From Allokutzneria oryzae (lineage in GTDB: Bacteria; Actinomycetota; Actinomycetes; Mycobacteriales; Pseudonocardiaceae), in assembly GCF_042429765.1 (NCBI RefSeq), contig NZ_JBHLZU010000007.1, forward strand, positions 139,660 through 203,659: a stretch of 64,000 nucleotides of DNA, in the 5' to 3' direction. Below the pieces are notes generated by a model. It did not search any database. It was not told the origin of the DNA and saw only the letters and a program-made list of their open reading frames with translations. Below are positions 32,330-40,958 of this stretch, piece after piece (position 1 is the first letter of the stretch; each line of letters begins with the position of its first letter). Position numbers and translations under genes: made by a program.

Positions 32330-33844
32330 ATGTCGGAGGTCGCGACGCGGCGCGCTGGAGCGCGCGAGTGGGCCGGTCTGGGGTTGTTGGCGCTGCCGAC
32401 GGTGCTGCTGGGCCTCGATGTCACCGTGCTGTACCTGGTGCTGCCGAGCATGGCCACCGCCCTGTCCCCCTCGGCGACGCAGACGCTGTGGATCATGGAC
32501 GCCTACGGGTTCCTCATCGCCGGGTTCCTCATCACGATGGGGACGCTGGGCGACCGGATCGGCAGGCGCCGCCTGCTGGTGACCGGGATGACGGCCTTCG
32601 CCGCCGTGTCGGTGGTCGCGGCCTTCGCTCCCAGCGCCGAGCTGCTGATCCTGGCTCGGGGCCTGCTGGGGATCGCCGGTGCCACGCTGATGCCCTCGAC
32701 GCTGTCGTTGATCTCGAACATGTTCTCCGACGCGCGACAGCGCGCGGTGGCGATCGGGGTGTGGGCCACGATGTTCGCCGTCGGCATGGCCGCCGGACCC
32801 GTCGTCGGTGGCGCGCTGGTCGACACGTTCTGGTGGGGCGCGGCGTTCCTGCTCGCCGTCCCCATCGCCGTCGTCGTCCTGGCAGGCGCGAAGGCCCTGC
32901 TGCCCGAGTACGCCGATCCGACCGCGGGCCGGCTGGACCTGGTCAGCGTCGCCCTGTCACTGGCGGCGATCCTGCCGGTGATCTACGCCGTCAAGCACGC
33001 CGCCGCCCACGGTCCCGACGCGAGCACAGCGATCCTCCTCGCCGTTGGCGGCGTCGCAGGCGCGGTGTTCGCGCGCAGGCAGCGCCGCCTGGCCTCTCCC
33101 CTGCTGGACGTCACCCTGTTCACCGACCGGGCGTTCTCCGCGGCACTCGCCGTGCTGCTGATCGGACTGGTCGGGGTTGGCGGGAGCATGTACCTGGTCA
33201 CCCAGTACCTCCAGTTGGTCGAAGGCCTGACCCCGTTCGCGGCGGGCTTGTGGATGGGGCCACCCGCCTTGGCGATGTTCACCGCCGCCATCGGCGCGCC
33301 CCTGGTCGCCAGGCGGGTGCGCCCGGGCCTGGTCATGGCCGTCACCCTGGGGCTCTCGGTGATCGGCTACGCGCTGCTGGCCACCGCGGGCACCGGGGAG
33401 GCGGCTCGCGTGGTGGCCGGGTTCGCGTTCGTCTACCTCGGCCTCGGCGCCATCGCGGCCCTGGGCACCGACATCGTCGTCGGCGCCGCGCCTGCCTCGA
33501 AGTCCGGTTCGGCCGCCGCGCTCTCCGAGACCGTCCAAGAGCTCGGCATCGCCGTCGGCGTCGCCCTGCTCGGCAGCCTCACCACCGCCCTCTACAGCGC
33601 CCGCGTGGACGCGCCCTCAGACGTCTCACCCGAGGTCGCCGACCGTCTCACCGGCAGCCTCTCCGACGCGCTCTCGGTCGCCGACCAGGTGCCCGCCGAC
33701 GTCGTGCGGGCCGCGCAGGAGGCGTTCACCACCGGAGTGAACACGGCCTCGGCCGTGGCCGGCGCGGCCATCCTCGTGGCGACGGCGCTGTGCCTGATCG
33801 CTCTGCGGCACGTGCGTCCCCTCGGGCAGGACCAGCAGCGGTAA
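32330..33844 (+). CDS. DHA2-family MFS efflux transporter
   Basis: 504 residues, about 14 membrane helices. GLDVTVLYLVLPSMATALSP (motif D1-like), GDRIGRRRLLVTG (motif A), LARGLLGIAGATLMPSTLSL and GMAAGPVVGGALVDTFWWGA (motif C of antiporters). GGAGGGAGG precedes the ATG at 32330. Pairs with the TetR gene 34 bases downstream and the operator upstream, a standard drug-inducible efflux unit. Substrate unknown; it could export the macrolide made from the right-hand cluster, but that is only a possibility. Confidence 0.9.
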   Translation: MSEVATRRAGAREWAGLGLLALPTVLLGLDVTVLYLVLPSMATALSPSATQTLWIMDAYGFLIAGFLITMGTLGDRIGRRRLLVTGMTAFAAVSVVAAFAPSAELLILARGLLGIAGATLMPSTLSLISNMFSDARQRAVAIGVWATMFAVGMAAGPVVGGALVDTFWWGAAFLLAVPIAVVVLAGAKALLPEYADPTAGRLDLVSVALSLAAILPVIYAVKHAAAHGPDASTAILLAVGGVAGAVFARRQRRLASPLLDVTLFTDRAFSAALAVLLIGLVGVGGSMYLVTQYLQLVEGLTPFAAGLWMGPPALAMFTAAIGAPLVARRVRPGLVMAVTLGLSVIGYALLATAGTGEAARVVAGFAFVYLGLGAIAALGTDIVVGAAPASKSGSAAALSETVQELGIAVGVALLGSLTTALYSARVDAPSDVSPEVADRLTGSLSDALSVADQVPADVVRAAQEAFTTGVNTASAVAGAAILVATALCLIALRHVRPLGQDQQR

Positions 33845-33878
33845 CCCGCTCGACTACCCTGGTCACACAGGAGGGGGC

Positions 33879-34466
33879 ATGAACGACGAGAGTGAACCCG
33901 TTGACGGGCGCAGGGCCAGGGGCAGCAAGCGGCGCGCCGAGATCATCGAGGCCACTCTCGCCGTCGTCACCCGTGACGGCGCCGCCGGCGTCACCCATCG
34001 CACCGTCGCCAAACAGGCCGGCATGACCACCAGCCTGAGCACCTACTACTTCGCCACCCTCGACGACCTCCTCGTCGCGGCCCTGTCCAGCGTCGCCGAC
34101 GCCTACACCGCCCGCATCCGCGCCATCATCGACGGTCCCGGCGACAAGCTGCGCGGGTTGGCCGAGCTCATCGTCGAGTCCGCCGGACCCGGTCGCGAAC
34201 GCGCCCTTGCCGAACGCGAACTGTCCACCCTGGCCGCACGCCGCCCGGCACTGGCGCCGGTGGCCCGTCGCTGGCGGGAGAACGTCGCCGAGCTCGCCAC
34301 CACCCTCACCGACGACCCCACCGCGATCGCCGCGATCGTCGCCGCCTCCGACGGCCTGTGCACCGCCATCCTCATCGACAACGTTCCCGCCGACATCGAG
34401 TACGTGCACCGCGTTCTCCGCCGAGCCCTCGGAACCCACCGCGAGGCGCCCACCACAACGCGCTGA
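33879..34466 (+). CDS. TetR-family repressor
   Basis: 195 residues. N-terminal TetR HTH (RRAEIIEATLAVVTRDGAAG, then VTHRTVAKQAGMTTSLSTYYF with LDDLLVAAL), followed by a helical ligand-binding domain. GGAGG before the ATG at 33879. Same strand and close to the MFS gene; the inverted repeat at 32270-32306 is its likely operator. Its 3' end is only 23 bases from the convergent aph gene. Confidence 0.9.
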   Translation: MNDESEPVDGRRARGSKRRAEIIEATLAVVTRDGAAGVTHRTVAKQAGMTTSLSTYYFATLDDLLVAALSSVADAYTARIRAIIDGPGDKLRGLAELIVESAGPGRERALAERELSTLAARRPALAPVARRWRENVAELATTLTDDPTAIAAIVAASDGLCTAILIDNVPADIEYVHRVLRRALGTHREAPTTTR

Positions 34467-34489
34467 AGCGGTGGACGTCAGCGCCGCGG

Positions 34490-35287
34490 TCATCCCCAGG
34501 TGAGCGGATCCAGGTGGAGGTAGAACCGCTGGCGGTCGATGTCGAGCACGATGTCGTAGCCGTCAGCGAAAGCCTGGTCGGCACCGCTCGCCCGGTCCTC
34601 GTCGGCCCACGTCTCCCGCGCGTTGGCCAGGAGCAGCGCGATGTCGGCGTAACGATCGGCCTTCCCGAGGCGCCCGAGGTCGATGAACCCGGCGAAGGCG
34701 AGCGTGTCCGGGTTCAGCATGATGTTGGGAAGACAGAGGTCGCCGTGGCAGACGACGGTGTCGGCAGCCTCCTGCGCCGCGCGTTCCTCGACCTGCTCCG
34801 CCAGTCTCACGAGCAGGTCCCGCGGCGGCGTCCGCTGCTGCTCCTCCGGCAGAAAGTCGGGGTTGACCGCGCCGCGCGCGACGACGTCCTGGGCGGTGGC
34901 GAACATCCGTCGCAGCCCGCGCTCAAATGGACAGTCCTCTGTGGACAGACCGTGCAACCCGCGCACGGCGTCGGTGATGGACGGCCACGCGCGGTGCAGC
35001 GACTGCATCGGCACGCTGTCAGCAGGCACTCCGACCACAGTGCTGGTCACCAAACAAGCGGCGTCGTCATCAACGGTCCAGTCGAGCACCCTGGGACAGG
35101 GGACTCCCTGGGCGCTGAGCCACTCGACGCGGTCCCGCTCCTGCTCAAGAAGCTCCTGGTGTTGCGCGGGCACACTCTTGGCGAACCGAGAACCGTCAGC
35201 GTGACGGAAGACGCTGGCACCGGACTCGCCGCCCGTGACCGGCTCCCACGTACCCGGATGGTGCCGACCAAGCCAAGACTCGCGCAC
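34490..35287 (-). CDS. aph(3''): Streptomycin 3''-phosphotransferase-like APH(3'')
   Basis: 265 residues from the GTG at 35287 (AAGGA seven bases upstream). Beyond generic APH motifs it follows APH(3'')-I closely over its whole length: VTGGESGASVFRHADG, FAKSVPA, ERDRVEWLSAQGVPCPRVLDW, HRAWPSI, CPFERGLRRMF, AVNPDFLPEE, VVCHGDLCLPNIM (catalytic Asp), FIDLGRLGKADRYADIALLL, and the C-terminal FYLHLDPLTWG. Such enzymes inactivate streptomycin by phosphorylating its 3''-hydroxyl. It stands outside the macrolide genes and is not expected to act on macrolides. Confidence 0.88.
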   Translation of the reverse strand: MRESWLGRHHPGTWEPVTGGESGASVFRHADGSRFAKSVPAQHQELLEQERDRVEWLSAQGVPCPRVLDWTVDDDAACLVTSTVVGVPADSVPMQSLHRAWPSITDAVRGLHGLSTEDCPFERGLRRMFATAQDVVARGAVNPDFLPEEQQRTPPRDLLVRLAEQVEERAAQEAADTVVCHGDLCLPNIMLNPDTLAFAGFIDLGRLGKADRYADIALLLANARETWADEDRASGADQAFADGYDIVLDIDRQRFYLHLDPLTWG

Positions 35288-35460
35288 AGAGAGATCCTTA
35301 CGTTGTCCTCAAGGAGGTTCCGCCACAGAGGCCTGTCGTGGCCAGACGCCAGTCTGGCATCCGTCCGCAACTGCTTTCTCCCAGGCGTACCTGGCCACAT
35401 TGGACACCGCCGAAAGCGGGAGAGCACGACGCCCGGGCCGGGACGGCGAAGCGCATCGCA

Positions 35461-35520
35461 CCGTTCGCGGGCCCATGGACGTGTCGTGACGACCTGGGTC
35501 ATCCATGGGCCCGCGAACGG
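35461..35520. terminator. 19-bp perfect inverted repeat at the cluster edge
   Basis: CCGTTCGCGGGCCCATGGA (35461-35479) with its exact inverse at 35502-35520, loop 22 bases. It lies 58 bases beyond the stop of the beta-glucosidase gene, where it would stop transcription of the desosamine operon. The arm resembles the 18-mer repeated at 45719 and 45761. The rest of 35288-35577 shows no gene I can support. Confidence 0.65.
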
Positions 35521-35577
35521 CATGCGGTCACCGCGACCGGCGGGAACTGGGGTGGCTCGCGTTGCGCGGTGACGTGG

Positions 35578-37998
35578 TCAGCCGGTCACGGTGAGCGTGG
35601 TGGACAGCGGAAGGCTCGCCGAGGATGACCCGATCGACACGACCCGTGGCCCCGCTCCCGTGGCCCAGGCGTGGGTGGTCGTGTTCCAGTGCTTCAGCTG
35701 CTGGGCGTCCACCCGGATCGTCACGCGCTTGCTCTCCCCCGGTTTCAGCTCCACCTTGGTGTAGCCGACGAGGGCCTTCTCCGCCTGCGGCGCGCTCACT
35801 TGGCCGCTGGGGCCGAGGTAGACCTGCGCCACCTCCTTGCCCGCGCGTTTTCCGGTGTTGCGCAACGTGAAGCTCACGTCGAAGCCGCCTCCGGCCGCCG
35901 GGACCGCACGCGCGTCGCTGTAGGCGAAGCTGGTGTAGGACAGGCCGTGGCCGAACGGGAACAGCGGCTTGACCTTCTTCTTGTCGTACCAGCGGTAGCC
36001 GACGTGGATGCCCTCCGAGTACCGCTGCTCGTCGCCGACGCCCGGATAGCGCTCCGGGTCGTTGGCCACCGGGTGGCTGTTCTCGTCGACCGGGAAGGTC
36101 TGGGTCAGCCGACCACTGGGGTTGGCGTCGCCGAACAGCAGCGCGGTGGTCGCCTCCGCCCCGGTCTGGCCGGGGTACCACATGTCCAGCACCGCGGCGG
36201 TCCGCGCGAGCCACGGCATCGTCACCGACGAGCCGGTGTTGAGCACCACCACCGTGTTCGGGTTGGCCTTCGCCACCTCGGTGATCAGCTGGTCCTGGCG
36301 TCCTGGCAGGCCGAGGGTGGGCCGGTCGACGCCCTCGGAGCCGTCGTCGAAGGCGAAGACCACCGCGGTCCTCGCCTTCGCGGCGGCGGCGACGGCCTGG
36401 TCGATCGCGGCCTGGGCGGCTTGCGGGGTGACCCAGCTCAGCCGCGCGGTGAGCGCGGACTCCAGCGGGGCCGACCCGGTCAGCACCAGCTTGTGCGTGC
36501 CCTGGGTGAGCCGGACGACGACGCTGGTGGTCGCGCCGAAGACCTCACCGGCCTCGATCGGGGCACCGTCGTCGATCGTGAGCGTGGCGTAGCCGCCCTC
36601 CACCCGCACCGCGATCCGGTAGTTACCGGTGACCGGCGCGGTCAGCGTGCCCTCGTGGAGGGTGCCCGAGGCACCGGGCTCCAGCCTGCCCTCGGTGAAC
36701 GCGGGGGACAGTGCCGCTCCGGGGTTCTCCCCGACCCGCTCCTCGCCCACCGAGTAGGTCACCGTGCTGCCCGCCCCGGCGCGGGCGCGGATGGTGTCGA
36801 TCGGCGCGGAAGCCTTGTCCGGGACCACGTGCGCGCTGCCGAGGCCGGTGACCTTCGGCTCCTCGGCGGTCGGCCCGATCACCGCGATGGACCCGCCGCC
36901 GGTCAGCGGCAGCGCCTGGTTCTCGTTGCGCAGCAGGACCGCGCCCGCCTCGGCCACCTGCTGGGTGACGCGGGCCGCGCCGGGCAGGTCGCGGGACGGG
37001 CGCGGCTTCTGGTTGGCGCCGACCAGGCCGTGCTTGTCCATCTGGGTCACGATCCTGCTCACCGACCTGTCCAGAGTGGACATCGGGATCGTGCCGTCCG
37101 ACACGGCCTTGCGCAGCGCGTCGCCGAAGTAGGTGCCGCCGGGCACCGAGCCGCCGGTGGACTGGCTCCAGTCGATGCCCAGCTCCTGGTCAAGGCCCTT
37201 GCTGATCGAGTCGGTGCTGTGCGTGGCCAGCCAGTCCGACATCACCCAGCCCTGGAAGCCCCACTGCTCGCGCAGGATCGTGTTCAGCAGCTCCGCGTTG
37301 CCGCACGACGGCGTGCCGTTGAGCTTGTTGTAGGCGCACATCACCGAGCTGACCCCGGCGCGCGCCGACGCCTCGAACGCGGGCAGCTCGATCTCGCGCA
37401 GGGTCTGCTCGTCGACGGTGACGTTGACGTTCTCCCGGTTGTGCTCCTGGTTGTTCTCCGCGAAGTGCTTGGCGGTGGCCAGCAGCCCCTGGCTCTGGAC
37501 GCCCTGGATCTGCGCCGCGGCGGTGCGCGCCGTGACCAGCGGGTCCTCGCTGAAGGTCTCGAAGTTCCGCCCCGCCTGCGGCACCCGGATGATGTTCATC
37601 ATCGGCCCGAACACCAGGTCCTGGCCCAGTGCCCTGCCGTCGCGGCCCATCACCTCGCCGTAGGCGCGGGCGAGCTGGTCGTCGAAGGTCGACGCCAGCG
37701 CGATCGGCGCGGGCATCGCCGTGGACGGGTGCCGGTTGAGCCGGATCCCGGCCGGGCCGTCCGCCGCGCGCAGCTCGGCGATGCCCAGCCGGGGAACGCC
37801 GGGCAGGTAGCCGACGCTGAACAGCCCCGAGAACGTGACCGTCCAGTGCACGAAGGACAGCTTCTCGTCCAGGGTCATCTTGGCGACCAGTGGGTGCACC
37901 GCGGGCTGCGCCGAGGCGCCCGGGGTGCTGCCGAGCAGCAGCGCGACGCTCAGCGCCGCGCCGACCAGACGCGGGACGAGCCGACCGCGTCCAGGCAT
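35578..37998 (-). CDS. desR: Secreted GH3 beta-glucosidase, DesR/OleR-like (macrolide reactivation)
   Basis: 806 residues from the ATG at 37998 (GGAGGGG site). Signal peptide RLVPRLVGAALSVALLLGS with cleavage after ASA. GH3 N-domain with ADGPAGIRL, AGRNFETFSEDP and KHFAENNQEHNR; nucleophile Asp255 in VMSDWLA; a PA14 insert (about residues 430-520: EGTLTAPVTGNYRIAV); GH3 C-domain (VVFAFDDGSEG, LNTGSSVTMPW); C-terminal FN3-like domain. In pikromycin and oleandomycin producers such an enzyme removes a protecting glucose from the desosamine 2'-O after export. Its place as last gene of the desI-desII-P450-fdx operon fits that. The glucosylating partner is not in the window. Confidence 0.9.
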   Translation of the reverse strand: MPGRGRLVPRLVGAALSVALLLGSTPGASAQPAVHPLVAKMTLDEKLSFVHWTVTFSGLFSVGYLPGVPRLGIAELRAADGPAGIRLNRHPSTAMPAPIALASTFDDQLARAYGEVMGRDGRALGQDLVFGPMMNIIRVPQAGRNFETFSEDPLVTARTAAAQIQGVQSQGLLATAKHFAENNQEHNRENVNVTVDEQTLREIELPAFEASARAGVSSVMCAYNKLNGTPSCGNAELLNTILREQWGFQGWVMSDWLATHSTDSISKGLDQELGIDWSQSTGGSVPGGTYFGDALRKAVSDGTIPMSTLDRSVSRIVTQMDKHGLVGANQKPRPSRDLPGAARVTQQVAEAGAVLLRNENQALPLTGGGSIAVIGPTAEEPKVTGLGSAHVVPDKASAPIDTIRARAGAGSTVTYSVGEERVGENPGAALSPAFTEGRLEPGASGTLHEGTLTAPVTGNYRIAVRVEGGYATLTIDDGAPIEAGEVFGATTSVVVRLTQGTHKLVLTGSAPLESALTARLSWVTPQAAQAAIDQAVAAAAKARTAVVFAFDDGSEGVDRPTLGLPGRQDQLITEVAKANPNTVVVLNTGSSVTMPWLARTAAVLDMWYPGQTGAEATTALLFGDANPSGRLTQTFPVDENSHPVANDPERYPGVGDEQRYSEGIHVGYRWYDKKKVKPLFPFGHGLSYTSFAYSDARAVPAAGGGFDVSFTLRNTGKRAGKEVAQVYLGPSGQVSAPQAEKALVGYTKVELKPGESKRVTIRVDAQQLKHWNTTTHAWATGAGPRVVSIGSSSASLPLSTTLTVTG

Positions 37999-38031
37999 GG
38001 TGGTTCCCCTCCGAATCAGCAGCTGTGGCAC

Positions 38032-38229
38032 TCAGTCCTCCCGCACCAGGACCGCCTGGACCGGGCACATCGCCTCGGCCTCGCGGACCCGCTCGTGCAG
38101 GCCGGGCGCGGGCTCCGGGTCCAGGACGACGACCAGCCCCTGGTCGTCGTCCTGGTCGAAGACCTCGGGCGCGGTGAGGACGCACTGCCCCGAGCTGACG
38201 CACCGGTCGGTGCGCGCGCTGACCCGCAT
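38032..38229 (-). CDS. [3Fe-4S] ferredoxin
   Basis: 65 residues, ATG at 38229. Has the P450-partner ferredoxin pattern: CVSSGQC, then APEVFDQDDDQGLVVVL, and the closing CPVQAV, giving three Cys ligands with a non-Cys at the fourth position. Its start overlaps the P450 stop (ATGA), so both are made in a fixed ratio; it supplies electrons to that P450. A longer upstream frame exists but would run back through the P450. Confidence 0.92.
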   Translation of the reverse strand: MRVSARTDRCVSSGQCVLTAPEVFDQDDDQGLVVVLDPEPAPGLHERVREAEAMCPVQAVLVRED

Positions 38230-39419
38230 CACCAGGTGACCGGGAGCTCGTAGACCCCGAACAGCGTCGCGTCGTGCTTGAACGGCAGCTCGTCGAGCTC
38301 CACGGCCAGCCGCAGCTGAGGGATCTTGCCGAACAGCGCCCGGAACGCGATCTCCAGCTCCGCCTTGGCCAGGTGCTGGCCGATGCACTGGTGCGGGCCG
38401 TAGCCGAAGGCGAGGTGGTGCCGCTCGGTGCGGTCGACGTCGAACTCGTCGGGCCGTTCGAAGGCGCGCTCGTCCCGGTTGGCCGCCGCGGCGAGGGCGA
38501 TCACGCTGTCCCCCGCCTTGATCAGCGTGTCGCCGACCTGGATGTCCTCCTTGGCGGCGCGGCGCAGCCAGTCACCGCTGGAGTGGTAGCGCAGCAGCTC
38601 GTCGATGACCTTGGGCCACAGCTCGGGGTTCTCCTGCGCCCGCGCGACCACGTCCGGGCGGTCCATCAGCGTCAGCGCGCCGAGCCCGACCATGTTGGCG
38701 CTGGTCTCGTGGCCGACGATGAGCAGCAGCAGCGAGGTGTGCACCAGCTCCTCGTGGGTCAGCGCGCCGGTCCGCCGCTGCTCCACCACCAGCCTGCTGA
38801 TCAGGCCCTCGTCCGGGTCGGCCTCCTTCTTGGCGCACAGCTCGTCGAGGTAGGTGTAGAGCTCCATGAAGGCGGTCTGGGTCTCCTCGGCGGTGGCGCT
38901 CTGCACCGGGACCGAGGAGCGGGAGTGGAAGAACTCGCGGTCGGCGTAGGGCACGCCGAGCAGCTGGCAGATCACCTGGGTGGCCAGCGGCAGCGCGAGC
39001 GCCTGGTTGAGGTCGACCGGCCCGCCGTTGGCGAGCATCTTCTCCACCAGCTCCTCGGTGACCTGCTCCAGCTCCGGCCGCATCTCCCGGACCCGCTTCA
39101 CGGTGAAGTCCGAGGTGAGCATGCGCCGGTAGACGCCGTGCTCCGGCGGGTCCATCCCGACGATGGTGCGGAAGCCCTCCGCGGTGCCCTCCTCACTGGC
39201 GGCGAGCGTGGCCAGCCGGTGCGGCTCCATGCTCAACCTGTTGTCCTGCAACAGGGTTCGGGCCTCGTCGTAGCGGGTCACCAGCCAGGTGGGCACGCCG
39301 TTCCACAGCGTCCCCCTGACCACCGGCCCCTCCTCGCGCATCCGGGCGTAGCCGGGCGGCGGGTCGAACGGGCACGTTCTGCGCATCGGGAACGCGGGCG
39401 CGTCCTGGGTCTCGGTCAT
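38229..39419 (-). CDS. Cytochrome P450, CYP105-like macrolide tailoring oxidase
   Basis: 396 residues from the ATG at 39419 (GAGGAG eight bases upstream). N-terminal FPMRRTCPFDPPPGYARMRE is typical of CYP105. I-helix VGHETSANM (acid-Thr pair), K-helix ELLRY (ExxR) and heme loop FGYGPHQCIG with Cys345. It therefore looks catalytically complete, unlike the DesVIII homologue. CYP105 members in macrolide clusters include the 23-hydroxylase TylHI; EryF and PikC belong to CYP107. Expected to hydroxylate or epoxidise the macrolide; position unknown, though the predicted C6=C7 alkene and neighbouring methyls are candidates. Confidence 0.9.
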   Translation of the reverse strand: MTETQDAPAFPMRRTCPFDPPPGYARMREEGPVVRGTLWNGVPTWLVTRYDEARTLLQDNRLSMEPHRLATLAASEEGTAEGFRTIVGMDPPEHGVYRRMLTSDFTVKRVREMRPELEQVTEELVEKMLANGGPVDLNQALALPLATQVICQLLGVPYADREFFHSRSSVPVQSATAEETQTAFMELYTYLDELCAKKEADPDEGLISRLVVEQRRTGALTHEELVHTSLLLLIVGHETSANMVGLGALTLMDRPDVVARAQENPELWPKVIDELLRYHSSGDWLRRAAKEDIQVGDTLIKAGDSVIALAAAANRDERAFERPDEFDVDRTERHHLAFGYGPHQCIGQHLAKAELEIAFRALFGKIPQLRLAVELDELPFKHDATLFGVYELPVTW

Positions 39420-39460
39420 CTCAGTGCTCCTCGTTGTCTCTCGCTCGTCACGGGCCGTGC

Positions 39461-40918
39461 TCATCGCAGGAAACCGCGCGCCTCGCCCCACCCGGCCGCG
39501 ACGTCGGCCTCCATCTGCCGCAGCCGCGCGGTGATCACCTGGTCGAAGCCGTCGAGCAGGTACTCGTCGCCCGGTTCGGACTCCACGCCCGCGCCGGAGG
39601 TGATGAAGCGCTCCAGCAGCTCGCCGAGGCTGTCGCCGGGCGCGAGCCTGCCGATGCTGTACTTGTCCGAGCCCTTCAGGTCCGGGAAGGCCGCGCCCCG
39701 GTAGAGGTAGACGTCGCCGAGCAGGTCGATCTGCACGGTGGTCTGCGGGTGCGACCGGGGGCGCATGTCCTTGTCGTTGATGCGCAACAGCTTCGCGTCG
39801 GCGCCCATCCGCAGGCTGTGCAGCGCGTAGCCGTAGTCCACCTTCAGCGTCGGGGTGTGGCTGCGGACCCGCTCCTCGAAGACCGCCAACGCCTCCTGCA
39901 GCGCGATCCGCTCGGCGACGGGCAGGCTGTTCTCCGTGCTGTTGCTGTAGTCCTCGCGCAGGCTCAGCGTGTCGATCGGGCGCTCCGGCGCGGCGTCGTT
40001 GAGCTCGGCGATGAAGTCGACGAGATCGGTGAGCCGGTCGGCGCGGCCCGGCAGGATGATGTAGCTGAAGCCGAGCTTGATGCCCGCGTCGCGTTCCTGG
40101 CGCAGCTGCTGCACCCGGGTCAGGTTCTTCCTGACCCTGGTGAAGGCGTTGCGCTTGGTGGTGGTCTGCTCGTACTCCTCGTCGTTGAGGCCGTAGAGCG
40201 AGGTGCGCAGCGCGGACAGGTCCCACAGCCCCGGCTGGCGGTTGAGGGTCTGCTCGGTCAGCGCGAAGGAGTTGCTGTACATGGGCATCCGCAGCCCGCG
40301 GGCGGCCGCCCTGGCGACGAGCTCGCCGAGCTGCGGGTTGGTCAGCGGTTCGAGCCCGCCGGAGACGTACATGCCGGTCGGGTTGTCCAGCGGCATCTCG
40401 TCGATCAGCGACGCGAACATGGCGTTGCCGTCGGCGAGGGAGGACTGCTGGTAGCGCGCACCGGTCGCCCGCGCGCAGAAGCTGCAACGGAACATGCAGG
40501 TCGGCCCGGGGAACAGCCCGACGATCCTGGGGAACATGTAGGTGCCGTGCAGCGCCGCGTCCAGCGCGCCGTCGCGCTCCAGCGGCAGCAGCGTGTTGAC
40601 CCAGTACATCCCGGCGGGCCCGGTCTCGACGGCGGTGCGCAGCTGCGGCACCTCGCCGAAGAGCTCCAGCAGCCGCGCGAAGTCGTCCCGGCCCACGGCG
40701 AGCTGCTCGCGCGCCTGCTCCAGGGTGGTGAACGGTTCGGTGCCGTAGATCCGCGCGAGCGCGACGAGTCCGCTCGCCAGCCGCTCGGCATCCTCGGAGC
40801 CGGTGCGGGCGAGCCCGGCGACCACGGGGGTCAGCTCCCGCGCCGCCACAGCGGGGTCGGCCGTGGGGTGGGCGCAGGAGGAGATCGCGGTGGATTCCAG
40901 GTGCAGCGCGGTGTTCAT
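39461..40918 (-). CDS. desII: Radical SAM TDP-4-amino-4,6-dideoxyglucose ammonia-lyase, DesII/EryCV-like
   Basis: 485 residues, ATG 40918 with GGAAGG upstream. The radical-SAM cluster motif is CMFRCSFC (C-X3-C-X2-C, about residues 142-149), followed by GMYVSGGLEPLTNPQ and GFSYIILPGRADRL. Full-length likeness to DesII and EryCV: it removes the C4 amino group of TDP-4-amino-4,6-dideoxy-D-glucose, giving the 3-keto-4,6-dideoxy sugar on the way to desosamine. Lies between desI and the P450 gene with about 40-base gaps, one transcription unit. Confidence 0.95.
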   Translation of the reverse strand: MNTALHLESTAISSCAHPTADPAVAARELTPVVAGLARTGSEDAERLASGLVALARIYGTEPFTTLEQAREQLAVGRDDFARLLELFGEVPQLRTAVETGPAGMYWVNTLLPLERDGALDAALHGTYMFPRIVGLFPGPTCMFRCSFCARATGARYQQSSLADGNAMFASLIDEMPLDNPTGMYVSGGLEPLTNPQLGELVARAAARGLRMPMYSNSFALTEQTLNRQPGLWDLSALRTSLYGLNDEEYEQTTTKRNAFTRVRKNLTRVQQLRQERDAGIKLGFSYIILPGRADRLTDLVDFIAELNDAAPERPIDTLSLREDYSNSTENSLPVAERIALQEALAVFEERVRSHTPTLKVDYGYALHSLRMGADAKLLRINDKDMRPRSHPQTTVQIDLLGDVYLYRGAAFPDLKGSDKYSIGRLAPGDSLGELLERFITSGAGVESEPGDEYLLDGFDQVITARLRQMEADVAAGWGEARGFLR

Positions 40919-40958
40919 GGCTTGCCTTCCGTTCGTTGCGCTGTTCTCGGCCGGGTGT

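Noticed and set aside
34490..35287. Macrolide 2'-phosphotransferase for self-resistance
   Set aside because: The sequence follows streptomycin APH(3'') along its full length, including the C-terminal block, rather than Mph enzymes.
35235..35489. Possible short gene (AFSQAYLATLDTAES...) left of the beta-glucosidase
   Set aside because: It overlaps the start of the aph gene and the inverted repeat, has no ribosome site or recognisable fold; at most a decayed remnant.
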